A program made the translations under genes and the position numbers. From assembly GCA_030374805.1 (NCBI GenBank), contig JARGSG010000084.1, forward strand, positions 62,001 to 126,000: DNA of 64,000 bases, in the 5' to 3' direction. The notes under the pieces were generated by a model. It was not told where the DNA came from, made no database searches, and saw only the letters and a program-made list of their open reading frames with translations. This DNA is from Gracilaria gracilis. Lineage: Eukaryota > Rhodophyta > Florideophyceae > Gracilariales > Gracilariaceae. Shown here in pieces: positions 56,003 to 64,000 of the stretch (positions are counted from its first letter, which is position 1; every line of letters starts with the position of its first letter).

Positions 56003-58975
56003 ATGGATGTCTATGCAAATGGGCGCACTCTGTGCCGTCCTGGCGGCGGTCGAATTCGCTGGTACGCTGAAGATTTTCGCGAGCGACGAAGCCGACCACT
56101 TTCCATTCTTTGCTGTCTTCGGCTTCATAAACGAGTCTCTGTAAACGATTACTTCACACCTCTCGCATTTCGTCTCCAGTGGTTTCCATGGCCTGATGCC
56201 TACACATCATTGCGAGCCCAACGCCGAGTTTTTGCACTTTATCTAGATGCGTGTTCTAATGAACACCAAACGGTTGAAGAATATGGTGCAACTCTTCAAC
56301 AAGTGTTTACGTTGAAACGCGCAGCGCTGGGACAAGCCCGTTGGTCAGTTGAGTCACTTTCAAACCAGTGGTGGGGTATAAACATTACTCCGTCGCTCTT
56401 TACATTGAATGGAGGAAGGGTACCTTATTTGGGGGTCCATGCGCTTGCGGATGAACATAGTTTGGTTCCAACCAAGGAGGTACTCGTCAACTACGTGGGG
56501 AACACGGAAGTTGCGCCGATCTCGTATGGCGAGCTTGCTCTTTGGAAGGCCGCCCAGGCCAATCGCGATAACTTGGTACACTTCGATCTCAGAGATTTGA
56601 AAGACGAGGATAACTTTGAATTACTTGACTTACGAGGAGGCCGTTGGAACGAAGTCATTTACGGTACTAGATATCTTGGTGCTTGCTTGCAACCCGCTCC
56701 GCAGCTGCGTGATGTACCAACTCATATTACAACTTCGTGGACCTGCAAAGCGCTTGGAACTTTCTTCAGCCTTACTACAAATCTCATGAAGGACTGTCAT
56801 GTAGATTGTATGCCTCTTAAGGAAGGTATCAAGATCCTCCATGAGCTTCAGACTACGTTTTACAACGGGTCGCAGCGTTTATTGTATCCGTCTTTTGGCT
56901 TTCAGGGTAAAAGTGGAGAAATGATCCCATGTTCAAGATGGGACACTGAAGACTGCTTTCGTATAGCGCAGGGAAACTTTAAAGTTGAAACTGGACTCGA
57001 AGACACGGCTTTGAACGTGCTTGACGAAAGCGGAATTGTAGCCTACGTCACCAGGTTTTCCTTAGTGGCTCTTAATCTCCTTTTGCACAATCAGAATCCT
57101 TATTTCGTTGGTGCCATCGCTTTGTGCTCTTTCTCAAAGGATTCCACGTCTTCTGAGCCAGTATTTGATCAATCAACAATTGTAGAGGCCTGCAACTTGG
57201 CCGAAGATGATCTTCCCGTTTCTCTTGCTACAAAGTTTTGGCTGTTTCCTACGGCTTTCTTGGCGAAACTGCAGGATTGTGAATCTCTACAGCATGCGCA
57301 AGCATGGTGGGTATCGGCGTCGTTATCGGAACTTGCTGGAGCGGTCTATGTTCAAAACATCCATAACGTTGTTCGGCGAGTTATTCACTTGGATGAGACG
57401 GATATTAATGTAGATCTCAACAGTATGGTATGTCAAGTGGTTTCCATACCTAGCACGTTGTTTTCTCCTGACCACCTCCTAGTAGATTGGGACAGTTGGG
57501 AGAACCAATACATGCAGGACGGATCTCATGACCTCTATTCCGCCATGGAATGTCTGAATAGAAGCGAACCAAGTAAGTTTCTTTTGCAAAAGTCTTTGAC
57601 TGGTCAAATGTTTCCATACGAACCTATATCGTGTACGCAATTCGAAGATGGAACATCAGGTGAAAAAGTCGTTGAACGTATGCCGTCATGGGCAGATGAC
57701 TGCCTAGGATTGGTATACGCGACATGGCGACATTTGGTTGTCTTCTTCCACTTTAGAATGTTGAGTGGCCTTGTTGCACAGATCGGAACAGTTTGGCATT
57801 CATATCCTATACGAAAACCGACGTGGCACAAGCTTCACAGAGCTCTCGTAGACTGCTTGGATCACGAATGGGATATGAAAACAACTTTAAATCTCGGGCT
57901 GGCCGCGAGCCTACTGTCGGAGATTGGAAGCGACCGTCTTGCCAGCATATTGCTGACCTCCATGGCCATTTACGGGGAAATCCGGGTTATCGGTACGAAC
58001 TCCTGCGTGTCTGCGCACATTGATGAGAATGCAGGACTGGCCGTCGTTACAGAGCTGGACCACGGACCAGTTTTGCCTCGAAGATGCTTACGTAGTGTAC
58101 GGGGAGCTGTCTGGGTGTCGGTAACACCAAACCAATGGCTTGGGCCCTTCCGGGAAGTTGAAACAGGCGTTCTACACGGCAAGGAAACAAGATTACTTTC
58201 TCCGCAGTGTATTATAGTTGAAGGAACGATGCCGATTCATTTTTCAGTGCCAAAAACAAAGATTGAGTATTGGAAAGTTGGAGCCAATCCCTTATATATG
58301 GAGGACGTGTTCAAGCTTGACGTCAAAGAGCTCAAAATCACAATCTATTGTGGTGAAACTGTACGGGGGGTCGAAGTCCCATCAGGAAGACTGCTGTTGG
58401 TGATGAACAAAGAACTATTGAGACACGGTGGAATAGAGGCCGAGCTGGGCTTTGATGTCAAGATTCTGAAAGCCAAAGTGCGTGGTAGGTATACCCCATC
58501 AACGTACGGAAAACTCGTTAGCTCTCAACGAGCTTTGGAAAATGCAATCGAGAACATTCAACGAATTCTTCAACAACCGACTTCGTCACGTGCCATAGCG
58601 AGCTCGTTTATCATACATCTCATGACGTTCGGAAACCTTATGATATCAAAAGAAAGCTCGCACACTGCGTGGGTGCCAGATGAATGTCTTGCAAGTGATC
58701 GTGACCCCCAAGGTTTCCGATTAAATCATGCGATATGCGTTTCGGGAAGGATTCGGGCCCAAAAGAAGTCTACTTGCTTAAAGATCGGTCTTTCGGAAAC
58801 GACGAGCTTGGATCTTGATCACAAGGAGATGCTCGATGATGGAAATCTGCCCAAACCGCCGTCATTGGAACCTGTGGGACTAGAAGTCGTTGGGTCGTGC
58901 ATTACGCGATATTCGACAGGAACAACTAAGCTGTCTCTGTGGCCGTCGATCGAGACGCCTGGGTACCTTTGCTAA
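56003..58975 (+). CDS. 990-aa hypothetical protein (orphan)
   Basis: A single uninterrupted frame of 990 codons from the first ATG at 56003, the longest in the window and clearly under coding constraint beside so many broken frames. I do not recognise a domain. The composition is that of a soluble globular protein rich in Leu, Val and Trp (for example QWWGINITPSLFTLNGGRVP, MPSWADDCLGLVYATWRHLV). No signal peptide, clear membrane segment or repeat is seen. It lies at the right border of the mobile island, 0.24 kb before the second SDR copy, on the same strand. It could be a lineage-specific host gene or a well-preserved element gene. Confidence 0.7.
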   Translation: MDVYANGRTLCRPGGGRIRWYAEDFRERRSRPLSILCCLRLHKRVSVNDYFTPLAFRLQWFPWPDAYTSLRAQRRVFALYLDACSNEHQTVEEYGATLQQVFTLKRAALGQARWSVESLSNQWWGINITPSLFTLNGGRVPYLGVHALADEHSLVPTKEVLVNYVGNTEVAPISYGELALWKAAQANRDNLVHFDLRDLKDEDNFELLDLRGGRWNEVIYGTRYLGACLQPAPQLRDVPTHITTSWTCKALGTFFSLTTNLMKDCHVDCMPLKEGIKILHELQTTFYNGSQRLLYPSFGFQGKSGEMIPCSRWDTEDCFRIAQGNFKVETGLEDTALNVLDESGIVAYVTRFSLVALNLLLHNQNPYFVGAIALCSFSKDSTSSEPVFDQSTIVEACNLAEDDLPVSLATKFWLFPTAFLAKLQDCESLQHAQAWWVSASLSELAGAVYVQNIHNVVRRVIHLDETDINVDLNSMVCQVVSIPSTLFSPDHLLVDWDSWENQYMQDGSHDLYSAMECLNRSEPSKFLLQKSLTGQMFPYEPISCTQFEDGTSGEKVVERMPSWADDCLGLVYATWRHLVVFFHFRMLSGLVAQIGTVWHSYPIRKPTWHKLHRALVDCLDHEWDMKTTLNLGLAASLLSEIGSDRLASILLTSMAIYGEIRVIGTNSCVSAHIDENAGLAVVTELDHGPVLPRRCLRSVRGAVWVSVTPNQWLGPFREVETGVLHGKETRLLSPQCIIVEGTMPIHFSVPKTKIEYWKVGANPLYMEDVFKLDVKELKITIYCGETVRGVEVPSGRLLLVMNKELLRHGGIEAELGFDVKILKAKVRGRYTPSTYGKLVSSQRALENAIENIQRILQQPTSSRAIASSFIIHLMTFGNLMISKESSHTAWVPDECLASDRDPQGFRLNHAICVSGRIRAQKKSTCLKIGLSETTSLDLDHKEMLDDGNLPKPPSLEPVGLEVVGSCITRYSTGTTKLSLWPSIETPGYLC

Positions 58976-59212
58976 CATGATGTTCTTCGAACCCTTTTGC
59001 CGATTAAAACGATGGCGGGGGCGGTCAACAGTCTCATACTGAATCCAAAACATCTCCTTTTCATCGATGCTTACCTCTTTCTCTCAAAAGACAGACCAAA
59101 CAGTTAGCCGACAAACTCGAAAAACACATTGGTGATCAAGCGCACACCTTTCCCTGCAAGAGACCACACAGTCGCGCAAACGCAACAGCAATTAGGGCCG
59201 TTCTATGACTTC
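58976..59212. other. short intergenic region before SDR copy 2
   Basis: No TATA box like that of copy 1 is seen. The match to copy 1 begins only at about 59230, inside the coding start, so the duplicated unit lacks the original promoter. Confidence 0.4.
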
Positions 59213-60036
59213 ATGTTCCGCAGTTTTTTGCCGAGAAGTATGGACCGTGGGCGCTTGTCACTGGAGCATCGGGGGGCATTGGCGCTGAGTTTGCCAATCA
59301 ATTGGCGGCAGCGGGCTTGAACGTTGTGCTAGTCGCACGTCGTGAAGCCGTTTTAAACGAACGAGCAGCCTCGCTTCGTGAACAGCACAACGTGCAAACT
59401 CGATCTGTCGCAGCTGACCTTACGTCCGATGAAGGGTGTGAGAAGGTTCTCACAGGATGCCAGGACATTGAGATCGGTCTTCTCGTTAATAACGCTGGTA
59501 TAGAACTACATGGATCGTTCTTCAAGGATTCTGCTCCGAAGCACGCGAAGTTGCTTGACTTGAATTGCAAGGCCCTTGTATTGTTGAGTCATTCGTTTAG
59601 ACGAATGATGATTGACAGAAAGAAAGGTGGCATTATGTTCATAAGCAGCTGCCTCTCCTCTCCCATGTCATACTATGCCACCTATAGCGCGTCAAAGAGC
59701 TTTGTGACTTGTTTCGGAAGAATTTTGAGGGAGGAACTTATGAAATACAATGTAGACGCCACAGTGATTGAACCTGGTGTGGTGGACAGTGATATGAGTC
59801 GTGCGGCGAAGAATGACATGGATTTTGACAAGGGCGGCTTCTCGACCATGCCTGCTCAGCAATGTGTAACTGAATCTATCTCTGCGTTTGCTGCTGGAAG
59901 ATCTGTTTACATTCCGGGATTGAAGAATAAGGTTTCTATGAGTGTGATGAGATCAATGCCTGTTGATATGGCAATGAAAATGGGGAATGTTTTAATCGAT
60001 CGAACGATGGATCCTGAGCTGATGAAGCCAATGTAG
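59213..60036 (+). pseudogene. short-chain dehydrogenase/reductase (SDR), copy 2, frame-slipped near the start
   Basis: The copy keeps TGASGGIG, NNAG and YYATYSASK and is open to the same C-terminus (ELMKPM) as copy 1. The only ATG that could replace copy 1's start is at 59213, but it is one base out of frame. A run of six T's at 59224-59229 lies between; with seven the frame would read MFRSFFAEKYGPW, very like copy 1. In the main frame no ATG precedes the middle of the protein. It is thus probably a recent pseudogene, unless an upstream exon or non-AUG start is used. Most substitutions relative to copy 1 are conservative, which suggests that it was functional for some time. Confidence 0.65.
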
Positions 60037-61029
60037 AGCAACAAGTTTCATACACTGCTACTAATATGGTCATGGTTCATGTCATCTTGTGAAGTATTCA
60101 CTCTGTTACATATGCGGGAACCCCTGTGCTCCCCTGAATTCAGTGCCCTGTTTCACATGACTGCGTGGTAAATGGCAGCTGCAAAGGTGGACGTAATCAC
60201 AGCTATGAAGGATTGCTTTTGTAAAGAGAAATACGTTATTTCCCTGGAAGAGTTGAAAACCACCATGCAGTCTACGCATCCCCGTCGTGGTAACGAAAGT
60301 CTGCTATTTCTGATCTAACGCTTTCAGTGACACATCACATGGAATATTAGACTTTGCTTGAGGTGCGAATGTTGTGTATTGGTATTCGGCAACTGAACTC
60401 TCAGTTGACTGCCCTCCAAGTCCCAGTGAAGGTCTCAAATGCGTTGACTTCGTTCCAGAGCGACTTTGCTAGCGGCTGCCTCTAAAACCATAGGCTCAGA
60501 GGACCTGTCTGTGTTCCCTCACAGCTTAAGTCTTTCTTTCATATAAACTCTACATCCAAGCCATGTTCAATACCGTTTCTTAGACTTTTGAGTAGCATGT
60601 GCCTGCTTGTACTTCTTGCCACATACACCCAGGGATTGCTGACTTCAGAAGAATAAAGAGAGAAGAATAAAACGAACTGGGTGGCAAAATACTCGTTCTC
60701 CAAGGCCAGCACTTTTACCGGTGATTTCCTAATTAGCTACACGTACTCTCTTGAGCTCTATAGCTACTGTAGCTCTTGTTGATCTCGGACAAGAGGACGG
60801 CATAATTGCCTCAACAACGTTCTCTTTGGACAATCGCACGAAGGAAGGACCCCTACCTCGTGTCGAACTCCTGGTCTTCAATTGCTTACTAGTCACAAGA
60901 AGAATGAAACAGATGTACATATGTAGCATTGGAAGGCGTAGCGCACTAACAAAGTATGTGTTAGATTCTCACCACCACCCGGCGATCATTGCCGCGATGA
61001 AAAAGAAAAAGAACAATCGAACAATAGAA
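60037..61029. other. 3' flank of SDR copy 2 and intergenic region
   Basis: The flank to about 60142 matches copy 1. Beyond it I see no supported gene, RNA or repeat. Confidence 0.4.
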
Positions 61030-61659
61030 CTACAGGGCGTCGCTGTCATCCGCTGCTTCAGAGCTCCCCTCATCAACCATCTTCTTAAACTTCTTCAGTA
61101 AGTAATTATGGGTTCGTCCCAATTCGTTCACCAAGTCATCGTCCTGCAGGTCGAGAGCTCGTTTGATCTGCGCTGAGCTCTCGACAAGAATGGTACCTTG
61201 TTTAACGCTAGCTTCACATTCTGCTAGCACCTTATTTTCGTAGGACATCTTCCTCTTCAAGCTTGCGATTTTCTTGCGCTCCAACTCCAAATGCTCACGC
61301 AGTATCTCAGTCTGCTCAAGAGCAATTTCGTTTGACCTTCTAAAAGCTTCTGTCATTTCGGTCAGAACCTCGTAGCTCCCACTGCTTCTTGAATAAGAGC
61401 CACATCGTTGCTGCCCAGAGAAAGATTTTCTTTCGTGTGGTGCACTATCTGATAATCCTTCCTCAAGGCCTTCATCGTCTTCTTCTTCTGTGGGTTTTGA
61501 TGTCGTTTCGAAAATGTTTTCGCCCTGATCTGCCGTATCAAGTTGTATAGCACTATACAAGTCATATGCTCGCCTTGATTCAGCACTTAGTTCACCTTTC
61601 GGAGCCATTCTGAGCAAGTTAGATACGTTACTAGAATTACTCTGGCCTGACTTCGCCAA
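61030..61659 (-). CDS. 209-aa coiled-coil protein
   Basis: The frame is intact from the ATG at 61659. The N-terminal half is low-complexity and acidic (TTSKPTEEEDDEGLEEGLSD); residues about 95-165 form a long amphipathic coiled coil (EQTEILREHLELERKKIASL). The layout resembles the C-terminal halves of Myb/SANT-like transcription factors and of Harbinger-associated Myb proteins, but no DNA-binding domain is present here, so the function is unknown. It is divergent from NUP54. Confidence 0.6.
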   Translation of the reverse strand: MAKSGQSNSSNVSNLLRMAPKGELSAESRRAYDLYSAIQLDTADQGENIFETTSKPTEEEDDEGLEEGLSDSAPHERKSFSGQQRCGSYSRSSGSYEVLTEMTEAFRRSNEIALEQTEILREHLELERKKIASLKRKMSYENKVLAECEASVKQGTILVESSAQIKRALDLQDDDLVNELGRTHNYLLKKFKKMVDEGSSEAADDSDAL

Positions 61660-62239
61660 GTTTCATTACGCTGTGGTCACCGAATTGTACGTTGTCGTAT
61701 TCTTGAAAGCAGATGCACTTCTTTCAAAGCTTGATTCAAGTAAGATGCCACTGTTTGAACTTCAAACAGTGGCATCTTGTTTCAAATGAGATACAAGGGT
61801 ATTTGAGTCTATTTCTCCAACGAGAGTCTCCTACGGTAAAACGCTACCCAAGGGTAGACGCGTTTCAGAAAACTACCAAATATTGACCGGTTTGGATCCA
61901 CTTTATTTTTCAAATCGCTGAAGTGAACGGAGGTATTGTAGAAACTGTAGGACTCCGAAAAAAGGCTCATCTGTGTCTATCTATCTTTTGTACCAGATAA
62001 CCTGTTACCCTTGTATCTGTATCGCGGTTCTGTCACATATCGACTGATTGTGTTTAAGAAGTTCGACCACAGTTTAGATATGCAGAGAAGGGGTTGATCC
62101 TCATGTGCTTTTCATCAATCAATCGCGAGAACAAACTGCTTTGAACTAACCGATTGAGAACCGGGGCGCAGCCACCTTTCTTCCAAGCTTTGCTCTCGCA
62201 TCTTGCTCCGGGGAAGTCCTCCATAGTTACACACTTACC
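61660..62239. promoter_or_regulatory. divergent intergenic region with a perfect 37-nt inverted repeat
   Basis: It contains the promoters of the coiled-coil gene (minus) and NUP54 (plus). At 61742-61778 AAGATGCCACTGTTTGAA, a single C, and the exact complement form a perfect 18-bp stem with a one-base centre. No TATA box is obvious for either gene. Confidence 0.45.
61742..61778. repeat. perfect 18-bp inverted repeat with one-base centre
   Basis: Left arm 61742-61759, centre 61760, right arm 61761-61778. It could be a palindromic binding site, a cruciform, or the remnant of a very small foldback insertion. Confidence 0.9.
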
Positions 62240-63499
62240 ATGGCGTTCAACTTTGGCGGCCCCAGCCAGGCACAGTCTTCGTTCGGCTTTGGCGCCTCGA
62301 GCCAGCCACAAGCTACCTTTGGCTTCGGCGCCTCAAGTCAAGCCCCTGGTTCGTTTGGATTCGGGGCTTCTCAACCGCAATCGCAATCATTGTTCGGATC
62401 TACTCCGCAATCACAGTCACTGTTCGGTCAACCGCAGTCGCAATCTTTGTTTGGGCAGCCGCAATCGCAATCATTGTTCGGATCAACTCCGCAATCACAG
62501 TCTCTGTTCGGTCAACCGCAGTCGCAATCTTTGTTTGGGCAGCCGCAATCACAATCCCTTTTTGCACAATCAAGCCAGTCGCTTTTTGGGCAGTCAAGCC
62601 AATCGCTTTTCGGGCAATCACAGTCGAGTCTGTTTGGACAGCCTCAGTCGAGTGCTAGTTTGTTTGGGGCACAGAGTCAGTCCATATGGGGTCAATCGTC
62701 GTCTGGGTTTGGTGGATCCTCAATGTTCGGTGCGTCGCAACCACAAATGGCACAGCAACAACAGCAGCAGCCCTTGCGTCTTCCTCGTAAATTGACCGAT
62801 GTCATCGAAAAGCTCAACCCATTACATCCTGAATCCAAGTTTCACACCGCTCTGTACAACAGCGTAGCACCCGGCGATATTTCAAGATACACACGACCTG
62901 GTAATATGGACGAAAAACTCTGGGATGAAGCTGTGGAAAGAAATCCCGATCCGTCGCGTCTCGTTCCCGTACAAGCGAATCTTTTTGACGATCTTATTCA
63001 ACGATCTAATATGCAAACAAAGCGAGTTGAGGAACATCTCCTCGTTCTCTCCAAAATTGAACAACTCATCAAGAACATCGATGGAGAAATGGATACAGAA
63101 ATATCCACCAAACTTGCGGCATACAGACGAAGACATCGCGAACTCGCGCGCAAGTTGTTGAGAATTGCCTCTAGTGTGGAATTGGAGGCTTCTAACATTG
63201 ACTCCAGTGGTGTGCTAACGCCGACGGAAAGCGAGCGAAAGAAGAGATTGGATACGATTGCGAGAGCGCTGGCAGCTCCTGCTGAATTCAAAGACAAACT
63301 GAGTGACTTGGTTGAGATTGCCGAATCCACTGTGTTGAATCGACAGACACAACCAACTGTTGAGATTCGAGATCCCAAAGCCGCAAACGCTATCAAACAG
63401 CTGTTGAACGATCAACTGCAAGGGATTCAACATCTCAGTCATGTCTGCGAACGTGCTGATAGAGACATTTCTATCATGACGACTGCGTTGGATCGATGA
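62240..63499 (+). CDS. NUP54: nucleoporin NUP54
   Basis: A 419-aa subunit of the NUP62-58-54 complex, which lines the central channel of the nuclear pore. Residues 1-170 are an FG domain with about 20 FG dipeptides, mostly SLFGQ/SLFGS separated by Gln/Ser/Pro spacers, followed by a Gln run (QMAQQQQQQP). Residues about 180-419 are the alpha-helical NUP54 domain: NPDPSRLVPVQANLFDDLIQ, RRRHRELARKLLRI, then coiled segments that would pair with NUP62 and NUP58. The length is somewhat below the animal protein because the FG part is shorter. The ATG sits in ACCATGGCG, a favourable start context. No intron is needed. Two 84-bp tandem repeats form part of the FG region. Confidence 0.92.
   Translation: MAFNFGGPSQAQSSFGFGASSQPQATFGFGASSQAPGSFGFGASQPQSQSLFGSTPQSQSLFGQPQSQSLFGQPQSQSLFGSTPQSQSLFGQPQSQSLFGQPQSQSLFAQSSQSLFGQSSQSLFGQSQSSLFGQPQSSASLFGAQSQSIWGQSSSGFGGSSMFGASQPQMAQQQQQQPLRLPRKLTDVIEKLNPLHPESKFHTALYNSVAPGDISRYTRPGNMDEKLWDEAVERNPDPSRLVPVQANLFDDLIQRSNMQTKRVEEHLLVLSKIEQLIKNIDGEMDTEISTKLAAYRRRHRELARKLLRIASSVELEASNIDSSGVLTPTESERKKRLDTIARALAAPAEFKDKLSDLVEIAESTVLNRQTQPTVEIRDPKAANAIKQLLNDQLQGIQHLSHVCERADRDISIMTTALDR
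62375..62542 (+). repeat. two 84-bp tandem repeats in the NUP54 FG region
   Basis: Units 62375-62458 and 62459-62542 each encode 28 residues (four FG motifs) and differ at only a few bases. The spacing keeps the frame, so copy-number change would alter FG number without breaking the gene. Confidence 0.9.
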
Positions 63500-63726
63500 T
63501 GCATTTTCTTCCTTGCCCGAACAATGTTGTAATGATCGTCCGGCTGCAAGGCTTTTGGTTGGAAGAACGAGCTGTCTGCTCGACCGGCACACGAAGCCAC
63601 ATATGTGTTACTGGTTTCTTTCCCTTTTTTTTTGTTGACGCAGAATACTCGTTCAGCGGTAAGGGTTCAAGAGCAAACTAGTGTAGTTGATATTGAACAG
63701 ATTTGTGCAAGAGCCTTGGATGTGAG
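63500..63726. other. convergent intergenic region
   Basis: This is the 3' flank of NUP54 and of the minus-strand gene beyond it. A T-rich stretch is at about 63622-63632. Nothing else seen. Confidence 0.4.
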
Positions 63727-64000
63727 CTACTGATCTGCGTTTAACACGCTCTCAATATCGATGAGTTGGCCATTCTTTAAGACTTCAATAATGGCCGTAG
63801 CGTGCAATGAACCACATACAAGCGCCACGGAATCAACATTCAAGACAGGTGCACTGTCACGAACTGCCCACGTCATGTGCAGCTCTCTTGTGATGCAAAG
63901 GGCTTGAAAAGCCGCCGGTGCCCTACTCGCCAATCGAGACCGCCACCTATCGATCTGCTCATTCTCTTGAAGCATTTGTCGCCATGATGGTCGTAGGTGC
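63727..64000 (-). CDS. C-terminal part of an unknown protein (5' end outside window)
   Basis: The minus frame is open from the right edge to a stop at 63727 (about 90 codons). It reads SWRQMLQENEQIDRWRSRLA, SRAPAAFQALCITRELHM and ends EVLKNGQLIDIESVLNADQ. A Met at 63975 could be a start, but the frame continues past it to the edge. It is not recognised; it looks like the end of a soluble alpha/beta protein. Confidence 0.55.
   Translation of the reverse strand, partial: HLRPSWRQMLQENEQIDRWRSRLASRAPAAFQALCITRELHMTWAVRDSAPVLNVDSVALVCGSLHATAIIEVLKNGQLIDIESVLNADQ

Noticed and set aside
59129-59320. A 63-codon frame over the start of SDR copy 2
   Set aside because: It merely reads the SDR start in the wrong frame after the T-run offset.

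Overview
The window reads as nuclear DNA of an intron-poor eukaryote with plastids, most like a red seaweed of the Chondrus type. The reasons are a Rieske oxygenase with a plastid-transit-like N-terminus, a NUP54 nucleoporin in one uninterrupted frame, short single-exon genes, and a dense nest of mixed transposable elements. The species is an inference; no marker gene fixes it.

Layout. The left edge holds host genes: a Rieske oxygenase running off the window on the minus strand (<1-790) and, divergently, a short-chain dehydrogenase (SDR, 1369-2196) with a TATA box. The right edge is also host: a 990-aa orphan gene (56003-58975), a second, frame-slipped SDR copy (59213-60036), a coiled-coil protein (61030-61659, minus), NUP54 (62240-63499), and the 3' end of an unknown minus-strand gene (63727->64000). 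The two SDR copies share about 0.9 kb, including 3' flank, and bracket roughly 54 kb that is almost entirely mobile-element debris.

Inside that island, in order: a DIRS-like tyrosine-recombinase retroelement fossil (about 2.7-9.3 kb, minus) containing a Harbinger-type element with its TTA target duplication (4808-5504); a decayed piggyBac element with palindromic ends (10165-12956); a Copia fossil (13.8-18.0 kb, minus); and a pogo-like transposase (19.3-20.7 kb). A compositionally distinct block follows at 21.4-39.7 kb. It contains a ParB-like gene, a possible beta-helix (cupin/dioxygenase-like) gene, an adenine-methyltransferase/SET-domain reading frame, hydrophilic coiled-coil frames, and a Plavaka/KDZ-like DDE transposase. 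A ribulose-phosphate epimerase pseudogene and clusters of foldback repeats sit in its middle. After it come an orphan gene with KRS repeats (40.0-41.2 kb), a hAT transposase split by an insertion (42.4-45.5 kb), unassigned frames (45.7-47.8 kb), a nearly whole pogo-like transposase (49.0-50.6 kb, minus), and a third, broken pogo-like element (52.7-55.0 kb).

The most unusual content is the 21.4-39.7 kb block. It looks like the remains of one or two large DNA transposons carrying chromatin- and DNA-modifying cargo (DNA methyltransferase plus SET, ParB-like) beside a Plavaka/KDZ-like transposase. Its strands show a purine/pyrimidine asymmetry, and several of its genes are interrupted by in-frame stops rather than indels. 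Whether the left part (21.4-27.3) and right part (30.4-39.7) were one element is not settled by the sequence.
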